DNA of 64,000 nucleotides from Pseudomonas guariconensis (GCF_900102675.1 NZ_FMYX01000001.1:434001-498000); one strand, 5' to 3'; numbered from the stretch's first letter, positions 33,564 through 42,367 are shown. Numbers and translations: made by a program. Notes: generated by a model from the sequence alone, not told the origin.

Positions 33564-35163
33564 ACGTCCTTTGACCGGCGGCCAAGCCCTGGTACGGCTG
33601 TTGAGCAACTATGGGGTCGACACGGTGTTCGGTATCCCCGGGGTACACACCCTGGAGCTGTACCGGGGGCTGCCGGGCAGCGGCATCCGCCATGTGCTGA
33701 CCCGCCATGAACAAGGCGCGGGCTTCATGGCCGACGGCTATGCGCGGGTCAGTGGCAAGCCGGGAGTGTGCTTCGTCATCACCGGCCCTGGTGTGACCAA
33801 CGCTGCCACCGCCATCGGCCAGGCCTACGCCGATTCCATCCCGATGTTGGTGATTTCCAGCGTCAACCACACCGCAAGCCTGGGCAAAGGCTGGGGCTGT
33901 CTGCACGAGACCCAGGACCAGCGCGCCATGACCGCGCCGATCACCGCATTCTCCGCCGTGGCGCTGAGCACCGAGGACCTGCCGGAGCTGATCGCCCGTG
34001 CCTGGGCGGTGTTCGACAGCGAGCGTCCGCGTCCGGTGCACATCTCGGTGCCGCTGGATGTGCTGGCCGCGCCGGTCACCCGCGACTGGAGCAATGACGT
34101 GGTGCGCCGCCCAGGGCGCGGCCTGCCGGATCGCGACAGTCTGCAGCAGGCTGCCGTCAAGCTGGCCAACGCCAAGCGGCCGATGATCATCGCGGGCGGT
34201 GGCGCTTTGCACGCGGCGGCTGAGCTCGCGCAACTGAGTACGCGCCTGGCCGCACCGGTGTTCACCAGTGTCGCCGGCAAGGGCCTGCTAGCCCCGCAGG
34301 CGCCGCTCAATGCCGGTGCCAGCCTGTGCGTCGAACCGGGCTGGCAAATGATCGGCGAGGCCGATGTGGTGCTGGCGGTAGGCACCGAGATGGCCGATAC
34401 CGATTTCTGGCGTGAACGTCTGCCATTGGCCGGCGAACTGCTGCGGGTGGACATCGACCCACGCAAGTTCAACGACTTCTACCCCTGCGCGATTGCCCTG
34501 CACGGCGATGCCCGGCAGACCCTGGCCAGCCTGCTGGAGCATCTGCCGCAGGCCACCCGCGATGCCGGTGCCGCCATCGCGGCCGTCAACAACCTGCGCC
34601 AGGCGATCCGGGCAGGGCATGCGCCGCTGCAGGCGATTCACCAGGCGATTCTCGACCGCATCGCCGCCGCACTGCCGGAAAACGCCTTCATCAGCACCGA
34701 CATGACCCAACTCGCCTACACCGGCAACTACGCCTTCACCAGCCGGGCACCGCGCAGCTGGCTGCACCCGACCGGCTACGGCACCCTGGGCTACGGCCTG
34801 CCGGCCGGCATCGGCGGTATGTTCGCCACCGAAGACCGCCCGGGCCTGGTGCTGGTGGGTGATGGCGGCTTCCTCTATACCGCCCAGGAATTGGCCACCG
34901 CCGTTGAAGAGCTCGACCGCCCGCTGGTGGTGCTGCTGTGGAACAACGACGCCTTGGGGCAGATTCGTGACGACATGCTGGGCCTGGACATCGAACCGAT
35001 TGGCGTATTGCCACGCAACCCGGACTTCATCGGCCTGGCCCGCGCCTTTGGGTGCGCCGTGCGCCAGCCGCGCAGTCTGGACGAGTTGCAATCGGATCTG
35101 GTCGACGGATTTGCCACGCCAGGCGTGACCTTCATCGAACTCAAGCACGCCTGTGCCCGTTGA
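33556..35163 (+). CDS. aruI: 5-guanidino-2-oxopentanoate (2-ketoarginine) decarboxylase
   Basis: 535 aa, a thiamine diphosphate enzyme of the acetolactate-synthase-like group. Glu of RHEQGAGFMADGYAR activates the cofactor, and GDGGFLYTAQELATAVEEL...NN forms the diphosphate/Mg site. It decarboxylates 2-ketoarginine to 4-guanidinobutyraldehyde in the arginine transaminase pathway. Assignment over acetolactate synthase rests on the absence of an adjacent small regulatory subunit and on the flanking transaminase, racemase and aldehyde dehydrogenase, as in the known aruIH cluster. It begins with an 8-base overlap with the acyl-CoA synthetase gene. Confidence 0.88.
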   Translation: MHERPLTGGQALVRLLSNYGVDTVFGIPGVHTLELYRGLPGSGIRHVLTRHEQGAGFMADGYARVSGKPGVCFVITGPGVTNAATAIGQAYADSIPMLVISSVNHTASLGKGWGCLHETQDQRAMTAPITAFSAVALSTEDLPELIARAWAVFDSERPRPVHISVPLDVLAAPVTRDWSNDVVRRPGRGLPDRDSLQQAAVKLANAKRPMIIAGGGALHAAAELAQLSTRLAAPVFTSVAGKGLLAPQAPLNAGASLCVEPGWQMIGEADVVLAVGTEMADTDFWRERLPLAGELLRVDIDPRKFNDFYPCAIALHGDARQTLASLLEHLPQATRDAGAAIAAVNNLRQAIRAGHAPLQAIHQAILDRIAAALPENAFISTDMTQLAYTGNYAFTSRAPRSWLHPTGYGTLGYGLPAGIGGMFATEDRPGLVLVGDGGFLYTAQELATAVEELDRPLVVLLWNNDALGQIRDDMLGLDIEPIGVLPRNPDFIGLARAFGCAVRQPRSLDELQSDLVDGFATPGVTFIELKHACAR

Positions 35164-35196
35164 CCGCACCTTCAGGACAACAAATAGAGAACAAGC

Positions 35197-36426
35197 ATGA
35201 TGCCATTCCGTCGTACCCTTCTTGCCGCCTCCCTGGCCCTGCTGGCCGCCCAGGCCCCGCTGTACGCCGCACCGCCGTTGTCGATGGACAACGGCATCAA
35301 CGCCCTGACCATCCAGAACAGTAACGCCTGGGTCGAGATCAGCAAGAGCGCCATCGAACACAACATCCGGACCCTGCAGGCAGAACTGAACGGTAAATCC
35401 AAGCTGTGCGCGGTGCTCAAGGCTGACGCCTATGGCCACGGTATTGGTCTGGTAATGCCCTCGATCATCGCCTTGGATGTGCCGTGCGTGGCGGTGGCGA
35501 GCAACGAGGAAGCCCGTGTGGTCCGTGCCAGCGGCTTCAAAGGGCAACTGGTGCGGGTGCGCCTGGCCAGCGTGAGCGAGGTGGAAGACGCCTTGCAGTA
35601 CAACATGGACGAGTTGGTCGGCAGCGCCGAGTTCGCCCGCCAGGTGGCGGCGATCGCCCAGCGCCACGGCAAGACCCTGCGTATCCACCTGGCCCTGAAC
35701 TCCAGCGGGATGAGCCGCAACGGCGTGGAAATGGCCAGTTGGTCGGGCCGTGGTGAAGCACTGGAGATCGCCGAGCAGCCGAACCTGGAACTGGTCGCGC
35801 TGATGACCCACTTCGCCGTCGAAGACAAGGACGACGTGCGCAAGGGCCTGGCCGCCTTCAAGGAGCAGAGCGACTGGCTGATCAAGCATGCCAAACTCGA
35901 CCGCCGCAAGCTGACCCTGCACGCGGCCAACTCCTTCGCCACCCTGGAGGTGCCCGAAGCGCGCCTGGACATGGTACGCACCGGCGGCGCGCTGTTCGGC
36001 GACACCGTGCCCAGCCACACCGAGTACCGCCGCGCCATGCAGTTCAAGTCCCGCGTGGCGGCTGTGCACAGTTACCCGGCCGGCAACACCGTCGGCTATG
36101 ACCGCACCTTCACCCTGAGCCGCGATTCGCGCCTGGCCAACATCACCGTCGGCTACTCCGATGGCTATCGCAGGGTGTTCACCAACAAAGGCCATGTGCT
36201 GATCAACGGTCACCGTGTGCCGGTGGTAGGCAAGGTGTCGATGAACACCCTGATGGTGGATGTCACCGATTTCCCTGACGTCAAGAATGGCAACGAGGTG
36301 GTGCTGTTCGGCAAGCAGGCGGGCGGTGAAATCACCCAGAGCGAAATGGAAGAAATCAATGACGCGCTGCTGGCCGACCTCTACACGGTCTGGGGTAGTG
36401 CCAACCCGAAGATCCTCGTCGACTGA
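35197..36426 (+). CDS. periplasmic broad-specificity amino acid racemase
   Basis: 409 aa, PLP-dependent fold-type III racemase. Unlike house-keeping alanine racemases it has a Sec signal peptide (RRTLLAASLALLAAQAPLYAA, cut near residue 25), so it works in the periplasm. The PLP lysine is in CAVLKADAYGHG and the second catalytic tyrosine in VGYDRTFTL; GYSDGYRRVF completes the family pattern. Exported racemases of this type act on Lys, Arg and other residues, and one is known in the matching P. putida locus. Placed between aruI and aruH, it would interconvert D- and L-arginine/lysine before uptake. Confidence 0.9.
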   Translation: MMPFRRTLLAASLALLAAQAPLYAAPPLSMDNGINALTIQNSNAWVEISKSAIEHNIRTLQAELNGKSKLCAVLKADAYGHGIGLVMPSIIALDVPCVAVASNEEARVVRASGFKGQLVRVRLASVSEVEDALQYNMDELVGSAEFARQVAAIAQRHGKTLRIHLALNSSGMSRNGVEMASWSGRGEALEIAEQPNLELVALMTHFAVEDKDDVRKGLAAFKEQSDWLIKHAKLDRRKLTLHAANSFATLEVPEARLDMVRTGGALFGDTVPSHTEYRRAMQFKSRVAAVHSYPAGNTVGYDRTFTLSRDSRLANITVGYSDGYRRVFTNKGHVLINGHRVPVVGKVSMNTLMVDVTDFPDVKNGNEVVLFGKQAGGEITQSEMEEINDALLADLYTVWGSANPKILVD

Positions 36427-36446
36427 CGCCTTCATAGGAGACGCTC

Positions 36447-37637
36447 ATGCGCTTTGCCAAGCTGACCCAACGCATCGCCGGCGACGGCGCCGCCGCCTGG
36501 GACATCCACTACCGCGCCCTTGCGATGCAGGCCGAGGGCAAGGACGTCCTGTTGCTGTCGGTGGGAGATCCGGATTTCGACACGCCGGCGCCCATCGTCG
36601 AGGCGGCCATCGATAGCCTGCGCGATGGCCACACCCATTATTCGGATGTACGCGGCAAGCTGGCCCTGCGCCAGGCCATTGCCCGTCGCCACCAGCAACG
36701 CAGCGGCCAGGCGGTGAGCGCCGACCAGGTCACGGTGCTGGCCGGTGCGCAGTGCGCGTTGTTCTGCGTGGCCCAGTGCGTGCTCGATCCGGGCGACGAG
36801 GTGATCGTCGCCGAACCCATGTACGTGACCTACGAGGCCGTGTTCGGCGCCTGTGGCGCGACGGTGGTGCCGGTGCCGGTCAAGCCTGAGAACGGGTTCC
36901 GCGTGTGCCCCGAGGATGTGGCGGCACGTATCACCCCGCGTACCCGTGCCTTGGCACTGAACAGCCCGCACAACCCTTCGGGCGCGAGCCTGCCGCGCGC
37001 CACCTGGGAGGCGCTGGCCGAGCTGTGCATCGCCCATGACCTGTGGCTGATCTCCGATGAGGTGTACAGCGAGCTTTTGTACGAGGGCGAGCATGTCAGC
37101 CCCGGCAGCCTGCCGGGCATGGCCGAACGCACGGCGACCCTCAACAGCCTGTCCAAGTCGCACGCGATGACCGGCTGGCGGGTGGGCTGGGTGGTGGGTT
37201 CGACCGCGCTGGCGGACCATCTGGAAAATCTCGCCCTGTGCATGCTCTACGGCTCCCCCGACTTCATCCAGGACGCTGCGGTGGCGGCACTGGAGCAACA
37301 GCTGCCGGAGCTTGAGGCAATGCGCCTGGCGTACCGCCAGCGCCGTGACCTGGTCTGCGAGCGTCTGGCTGGTTGCCCGGGTATCAAGGCGCTCAAGCCT
37401 GATGGGGGCATGTTCGTGATGGTCGATATCCGCGAAACCGGCCTCAGTGCCCAGGCCTTCGCCGACCGCCTGCTGGATAGTCAGGGTGTATCGGTACTGG
37501 CGGGCGAGGCCTTCGGCCCGAGCGCTGCCGGGCATATCCGCCTTGGCCTGGTGGTCGGTGCACAGGCGCTGGAAGAGGCGTGCCGACGCATCGCCCGGTG
37601 CGCCGCCGAACTGATGAAGGAGCAGACTCATGCGTGA
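36447..37637 (+). CDS. aruH: arginine:pyruvate transaminase (class I/II aminotransferase)
   Basis: 396 aa, PLP fold-type I aminotransferase. The PLP lysine is in NSLSKSHAMTGWR, with NSPHNPSGASLP and the aspartate in LISDEVYSELL. AruH transfers the amino group of L-arginine to pyruvate, giving 2-ketoarginine and alanine. The call over a generic aspartate aminotransferase relies on the neighbouring aruI and the aru gene order. The ATG at 36447 has AGGAGAC upstream; the 3' end overlaps the aldehyde dehydrogenase gene by 8 bases, so they are probably translated together. Confidence 0.87.
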   Translation: MRFAKLTQRIAGDGAAAWDIHYRALAMQAEGKDVLLLSVGDPDFDTPAPIVEAAIDSLRDGHTHYSDVRGKLALRQAIARRHQQRSGQAVSADQVTVLAGAQCALFCVAQCVLDPGDEVIVAEPMYVTYEAVFGACGATVVPVPVKPENGFRVCPEDVAARITPRTRALALNSPHNPSGASLPRATWEALAELCIAHDLWLISDEVYSELLYEGEHVSPGSLPGMAERTATLNSLSKSHAMTGWRVGWVVGSTALADHLENLALCMLYGSPDFIQDAAVAALEQQLPELEAMRLAYRQRRDLVCERLAGCPGIKALKPDGGMFVMVDIRETGLSAQAFADRLLDSQGVSVLAGEAFGPSAAGHIRLGLVVGAQALEEACRRIARCAAELMKEQTHA

Positions 37638-39045
37638 GTACGCGCGGCTTTACATCGACGGCGCCTGGCAGGTGCCGAGCGGGCAGAGGATGGCCGAGGT
37701 CATCGACCCGGCCAGCGAAGTTGCCATCGGCCGTGTGCCGCTGGGTGACGAGCAGGATGTGGAGCGGGCGGTGAATGCGGCGCGAAGGGCGTTCGCTGAG
37801 TGGTCGCATACGCCATCGAGCCGGCGTGCAGGCTATATCCGTGCCTTGGCCGAGCAATTGCGTGCGCGGGCCGGAGAAATGGCCGATGTGATCACCAGCG
37901 AACTGGGCATGCCGGTGCAGTGGTGCCAGATGGTGCAGGTCGACGGGCCAATCGAAGGGCTGGAGCAGTATGTCGAACTGGCTGGCTTGATGGATGAGGT
38001 GCGTGAAGTCGGTAACTCGCTGGTGTACCGCGAGGCGGTGGGCGTGTGTGCCTTCATCAACCCGTGGAACTACCCGCTGCACCAGATGATCGGCAAGCTG
38101 GCACCGGCCTTGGCTGCCGGTTGCACGGTGGTGGTCAAGCCGAGCCAGGAGACGCCGCTGCACGCCTTCTTGCTGGCTGAGATGATCGACGCCATTGGGC
38201 TGCCGGCCGGGGTGTTCAACCTGGTCAGCGGGCCGGGGTCGAAGGTGGGCGAGGCGCTGGCCCGGCATCCGCAGGTAGACATGGTGTCATTCACCGGCTC
38301 TACCGGCGCTGGGGTGCGGGTGTCCCAGGCGGCGGCGCCGACGGTCAAACGGGTGTGCCTCGAACTGGGCGGCAAGTCGCCGCTGCTGATCACCGCCGAC
38401 GCCGACCTGGAAGCGGCGGTGCGCCATGGTGTGCAGGACGTGATGATCAACTCCGGACAGACGTGCACGGCGTTGACCCGCATGCTGCTGCCGGTCGAGC
38501 GCTACGCCGAGGCCTTGGAGATCGCCTTGGCCGAGACGCGTGCGCTGGTCATGGGCGATCCGCGTGATCCGCAGAGTTTTCTGGGGCCGATGTGTTCGGC
38601 AGGGCAGCGGCGCACGGTGCTCGACTACATCCGCCTGGGGCAGGAAGAGGGCGCGCGATTGTTGTGCGGTGGTGATTCGGCGCCTGGGTTCGAGCGTGGA
38701 TTCTACGTTGCGCCGACGCTGTTCGCCGATGTCGACAACCGCATGCGCATCGCCCAGGAAGAGAGCTTCGGGCCGGTACTGTGCCTGATCCCGTATGCCG
38801 ATGAGCAGCAGGCTATTTCGATGGCCAACGACTCGCCGTTTGGCTTGTCCAGCGCAGTGTGGGCAGGCGATCGCGAGCGTGGGCTGGCCTTGGCCCGACA
38901 GATGCGTGCCGGGCAGTGCTTCGTCAACGGTGGCGGGTTCAACTACCGGGCACCGTTTGGCGGCTACAAACAGTCCGGAAACGGGCGCGAGTGGGGCGAG
39001 GAGGGGTTGGGTGAGTTCATCGAAGTGAAGGCGGTTCAGCTCTGA
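37630..39045 (+). CDS. NAD(P)-dependent aldehyde dehydrogenase, likely for 4-guanidinobutyraldehyde
   Basis: 471 aa, full-length aldehyde dehydrogenase. The catalytic Cys is in INSGQTCTALTR, the general base Glu in CLELGGKSP, and the cofactor motif is FTGSTGAG. It begins inside the end of aruH (ATGCGTGA overlap). In P. aeruginosa the matching step uses KauB, coded elsewhere, so an ALDH inside the aru cluster is a difference. It would oxidise 4-guanidinobutyraldehyde, or an aldehyde formed further along the CoA arm. The substrate is inferred from context only. Confidence 0.88.
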   Translation: MREYARLYIDGAWQVPSGQRMAEVIDPASEVAIGRVPLGDEQDVERAVNAARRAFAEWSHTPSSRRAGYIRALAEQLRARAGEMADVITSELGMPVQWCQMVQVDGPIEGLEQYVELAGLMDEVREVGNSLVYREAVGVCAFINPWNYPLHQMIGKLAPALAAGCTVVVKPSQETPLHAFLLAEMIDAIGLPAGVFNLVSGPGSKVGEALARHPQVDMVSFTGSTGAGVRVSQAAAPTVKRVCLELGGKSPLLITADADLEAAVRHGVQDVMINSGQTCTALTRMLLPVERYAEALEIALAETRALVMGDPRDPQSFLGPMCSAGQRRTVLDYIRLGQEEGARLLCGGDSAPGFERGFYVAPTLFADVDNRMRIAQEESFGPVLCLIPYADEQQAISMANDSPFGLSSAVWAGDRERGLALARQMRAGQCFVNGGGFNYRAPFGGYKQSGNGREWGEEGLGEFIEVKAVQL

Positions 39046-39052
39046 GACCGGA

Positions 39053-39069
39053 GGGCTGCTGTGCAGCCC
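39053..39069. terminator. stem-loop after the aldehyde dehydrogenase gene
   Basis: GGGCTGC-TGT-GCAGCCC is a perfect 7-bp stem with a 3-base loop, starting 8 bases after the stop. It has no T-run but leads directly into a REP pair. Confidence 0.4.
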
Positions 39070-39070
39070 A

Positions 39071-39152
39071 TTCGCGGGTAAACCCGCTCCGACAGCAACC
39101 TCGCTGCTTTAGGGCAACGGTGAACCTTTGGGAGCGGGTTTACCCGTGAAGA
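39071..39152. repeat. paired REP element between the aru operon and the rrf2 gene
   Basis: TTCGCGGGTAAACCCGCTCC at 39071-39090 and the inverted GGGAGCGGGTTTACCCGTGAA at about 39130-39150 flank a ~40-base spacer. Same family as the other REP pairs of the window. Confidence 0.78.
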
Positions 39153-39169
39153 GGACGCGAAGGGAAGGA

Positions 39170-39610
39170 TCAACCCGCCGCCACATCCTCCACGGGCCTG
39201 TCGAACGCCACGAACAATTGATCGGCCGTGATCGCCCCCAGATCCAGGCGCATGTTCGCCTCGAGCATGGCGAACAGACGGGTGAACACCTCGTACACCT
39301 TGCAGTGATCCTCCATCCCGGAAAACGGGTTGTCGATCTTCTCGGCGATCAATGAGCTTTCCTGCACCGCGTCGTACACCTCGCGCAGGGTGATTTCGCT
39401 GGCCGGGCGGGCCAGGGTCAGGCCGCCATGAGCGCCACGCCAGGACTTGAGAATGTCGGCCTTGACCAGTTGCGAGGCCAGGCTGCGCACCCGTGCCGGA
39501 TGGACCTTGACCCACTTGGCGATGGTCTCCGTACGCAGTTTCTGCGGTGCGTTGGCGGCCACGAACGAGAGGATGTACGAGGCGGTGATCAGGCGAGTCG
39601 ACTGGCTCAT
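39170..39610 (-). CDS. Rrf2-family transcriptional regulator
   Basis: 146 aa. It has the Rrf2 winged helix (AKWVKVHPARVRSLASQLVKAD, WRGAHGGLTLARP). Only one cysteine (DHCKVYE, about residue 98) is present, so it cannot hold an IscR- or NsrR-type cluster with three Cys ligands in the usual way; it is closer to CymR/YwnA-type Rrf2 proteins. ATG 39610 is preferred over the TTG two codons upstream. It is divergent from an ABC importer operon, with a 15-base palindrome in between that may be its operator. Confidence 0.87.
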   Translation of the reverse strand: MSQSTRLITASYILSFVAANAPQKLRTETIAKWVKVHPARVRSLASQLVKADILKSWRGAHGGLTLARPASEITLREVYDAVQESSLIAEKIDNPFSGMEDHCKVYEVFTRLFAMLEANMRLDLGAITADQLFVAFDRPVEDVAAG

Positions 39611-39664
39611 CGGCAAAGGTCCCTGGGTAAAAACCGAAGTCTACACCCCTGTGAAAATCTCACT

Positions 39665-39710
39665 TGGCAGGGGCGTGGCATTGAGTCTAATGTATTTGTC
39701 ACGATGACAA
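39665..39710 (+). promoter_or_regulatory. operator palindrome and possible sigma-54-like element before the ABC importer
   Basis: TTGTCA-CGA-TGACAA at 39696-39710 is a perfect 6-bp dyad with a 3-base centre, in the 162-base gap between the Rrf2 gene and the binding-protein gene. Upstream, TGGCAGGGGCGTGGCA at 39665-39680 has the GG-N10-GC spacing of a sigma-54 promoter but departs from consensus at two positions. The palindrome is the firmer of the two. Confidence 0.42.
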
Positions 39711-39772
39711 TTACAAATATTTGGTCGTCGGGCGAACAAGACCTTTCCTGGCGGTTCAACAGAGGCGATGCC

Positions 39773-41374
39773 ATGAGCGATAACAAGAACAAGATCACTC
39801 AAGCGATGCCCGATAGCGGCCTGCCGCGTCGGGATTTCCTCAAGTACAGCGCGGCGGCGGCCACCTTCGCCGGCGCCTTCTCGCTGGGCCTGCCGATGTC
39901 GGGCTGGGCCGAGGAGGGCACCCCTAAGGCCGGCGGCGTCCTGCGCATGGGCCTGGCGGGTGGCAGCACCACTGATTCCGGCGACCCAGGCTCGTGGAGC
40001 GATACGTTTACGTTTGTCGGGTTCTCGGCCGTATACAACACCCTGAGCGAAATCAGCGTCGACGGCACGGCGATTCCAGAGTTGGCCGAGCGCTGGGAGT
40101 CCAGCCCCGACGCCAAGGTCTGGACCTTCACCCTGCGCCAGGGCGTCACCTTCCACGATGGCAAGACCCTGGACGCCAACGATGTGGTCGCCTCGATCCA
40201 GCACCACCTGGGCGAAAAATCCACCTCGGCGGCCAAGACCGTGCTCGGCGATGTCGCCCAGGTCCGCGCCCAGGGCAACGACACCGTGGTGTTCGAGCTG
40301 CATTCGGGCAATGCCGACTTCGCCTATGTAGTCGCCGATTACCATCTGGTGATCATGCCGGCCAAGGACGGTGTGGCTGACTGGCGCTCCGGCAACGGCA
40401 CCGGCGGCTACCGCCTCAAGCGCTTCGAGCCAGGCGTGCGCATGGACCTGGAGCGCAACCCGAACTACTGGAAGCCCGGTCGTGCGCATTTTGCCAGCGC
40501 CGAACTGCTGGCCATCGCCGATGGCGCTGCGCGGGTCAATGCCCTGGTCACCGGCCAGGTGGACGTGATCAACAAGGTCGATCTCAAGACCGTGGCGCTG
40601 CTCAAGCGCAACCCGCAGTTGGTGATCGAAGAGACCAAGGGCGCCCAGCACTACACCTTCCCCATGCTCTGCGACAGCACCCAGTTCAAGAACAACGACG
40701 TGCGTTTGGCGCTCAAGTACGCCATCGACCGCCAGGCCTTGTTGACTTCAGTGCTGCATGGCTACGGCCAGATCGGCAACGACCATCCGATCCAGCCGGG
40801 CAGCCGCTTCATCAACCCGGCGCTCGAACAGCGCGCCTACGACCCGGACAAAGCCCGTTTCCATCTGCGCCAGGCTGGGCTGGACGCGCTCAAGGTGCGT
40901 TTGCAGGCTTCGGACGCCGCCTATACCGGCGCGGTGGACGCTTCGGTGCTGTTCAAGGAGCAGGCGCGCAAGTCGGGTATCGACATCGATGTGGTGCGCG
41001 AACCGGCCGATGGCTTCTTCACCAACGTATGGATGAAGCAGCCGTTCACCACTTCGTTCTGGTACAGCAGCCTGACCGCCGACCGCATGTTCAGCATCGG
41101 CTATGCAAAAGGCGCAGCCTGGAACGAGACGCACTGGGACAACGCCCGCTTCAACCAGCTGCTCAATGCCGCCCGTGGCGAGATGAACGCGCCGCTGCGG
41201 CAGGAGATGTACAACGAAATGCAGGCCCTGTGCCGCGACGACGGCGGCGCCATCGTGCCGCTGTTCGCAAGCTCGGTGGCGGCGCGTTCGCGTCGGGTCA
41301 CCCACGGCGGGGTCACCGCGCCCTATGGCGAACTCGATGGCCTGCGGCTGATCGAGCGCTGGTGGCAGGCCTGA
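39773..41374 (+). CDS. ABC transporter substrate-binding protein, family 5 (peptide/opine/nickel type)
   Basis: 533 aa. The N-terminus carries a twin-arginine signal (LPRRDFLKYSAAAATFAG...GWA, cut near residue 45), so the protein is exported folded. The mature part is a DppA/OppA-like family-5 binding fold (WTFTLRQGVTFHDGKTLDANDVV, RLALKYAIDRQALLTSVLHGYG). It is the first gene of a complete importer with two permeases and a fused double ATPase. The ligand cannot be told from sequence; short peptides, opines or glutathione-like compounds are possible. The ATG at 39773 follows AGAGGCG. Confidence 0.9.
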   Translation: MSDNKNKITQAMPDSGLPRRDFLKYSAAAATFAGAFSLGLPMSGWAEEGTPKAGGVLRMGLAGGSTTDSGDPGSWSDTFTFVGFSAVYNTLSEISVDGTAIPELAERWESSPDAKVWTFTLRQGVTFHDGKTLDANDVVASIQHHLGEKSTSAAKTVLGDVAQVRAQGNDTVVFELHSGNADFAYVVADYHLVIMPAKDGVADWRSGNGTGGYRLKRFEPGVRMDLERNPNYWKPGRAHFASAELLAIADGAARVNALVTGQVDVINKVDLKTVALLKRNPQLVIEETKGAQHYTFPMLCDSTQFKNNDVRLALKYAIDRQALLTSVLHGYGQIGNDHPIQPGSRFINPALEQRAYDPDKARFHLRQAGLDALKVRLQASDAAYTGAVDASVLFKEQARKSGIDIDVVREPADGFFTNVWMKQPFTTSFWYSSLTADRMFSIGYAKGAAWNETHWDNARFNQLLNAARGEMNAPLRQEMYNEMQALCRDDGGAIVPLFASSVAARSRRVTHGGVTAPYGELDGLRLIERWWQA

Positions 41375-41401
41375 TCCCTTTCGTTACTGCACGAGGAGCC
41401 C

Positions 41402-42364
41402 ATGGTGAATAGTCTTGGTTCATTACTCGCGCGACGCCTGGCCTTGGGCCTGTTGTCGCTGCTGGCCGTCTCGGTGATCATCTTCCTGGCCGTGGGCATG
41501 CTGCCTGGCGATGTCGCCCAGGCCATGCTGGGCCAGGCGGCCACCCCTGAAACCGTCGCGGCGCTGCGGGCACAACTGGGTCTGGACATGCCGGCCTGGA
41601 GCCGCTTCGGCCACTGGGCCTGGCAGCTGTTGCACGGTGATCTGGGTGTATCGCTGGCCAACCAGCGGCCGATCGCAGAGCTGATCGGCGCGCGACTGGG
41701 CAACACCTTCAGCCTGGCGCTGCTGGCGGCGCTGGTCTCGGTGCCGTTGGCCTTGCTATTGGGCATGCTGGCGGCGCTGTACCGCAACAGTTGGTTCGAC
41801 CGGTTGCTCAACACCAGTGCGCTGACGGCGGTGTCGTTTCCGGAGTTCTTCGTCGCCTACATCCTGATCCTAGTATTCGCGGTGAAGCTGGCCTGGCTGC
41901 CGAGCATTTCCAACCTGTCGCCTGATGCCTCCCTGGGCGAAGTGCTGGAGCGCTCGTTGCTGCCGGTGCTGACCCTGGCCCTGGTGGTGGTCGCGCAGAT
42001 GATGCGCATGACCCGTGCGTCGCTGATCAACCTGCTGGCCAGCCCCTACATCGAGATGGCCCGGCTCAAGGGCATCTCGCCGGCGCGAGTCATCTTCCGC
42101 CATGCCTTGCCCAACGCCTTGGCGCCAATCATCAACGTGGTGGCGTTGAACCTGGCGTATCTGGTGGTGGGGGTGGTGGTGGTCGAGGTGGTGTTCGTCT
42201 ACCCAGGCCTGGGCCAACTGCTGGTGGATTCTGTCGCCAAGCGCGACATCCCGGTGGTGCAGGCCTGCAGCCTGATCTTCGCCGCCACCTACATTCTGCT
42301 CAACACCAGTGCCGATGTGCTGTCGATCGCCAGCAATCCGCGCCTGATGCATCCGAAGGGGTAG
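41402..42364 (+). CDS. ABC transporter permease, DppB-like
   Basis: 320 aa with six membrane segments. It shows the conserved family-5 permease start (LARRLALGLLSLLAVSVIIFLAVGMLPGD) and the EAA loop (EMARLKGISPARVIFRHALPNALAPI) that contacts the ATPase. It pairs with the next gene, 3 bases downstream, to form the membrane channel. The ATG at 41402 has GAGGAG upstream. Confidence 0.93.
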   Translation: MVNSLGSLLARRLALGLLSLLAVSVIIFLAVGMLPGDVAQAMLGQAATPETVAALRAQLGLDMPAWSRFGHWAWQLLHGDLGVSLANQRPIAELIGARLGNTFSLALLAALVSVPLALLLGMLAALYRNSWFDRLLNTSALTAVSFPEFFVAYILILVFAVKLAWLPSISNLSPDASLGEVLERSLLPVLTLALVVVAQMMRMTRASLINLLASPYIEMARLKGISPARVIFRHALPNALAPIINVVALNLAYLVVGVVVVEVVFVYPGLGQLLVDSVAKRDIPVVQACSLIFAATYILLNTSADVLSIASNPRLMHPKG

Positions 42365-42367
42365 CCG

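Noticed and set aside
33556..35163. Acetolactate synthase large subunit for the TPP enzyme.
   Set aside because: No small regulatory subunit follows, and the aruH/racemase/ALDH context fits 2-ketoarginine decarboxylase better.
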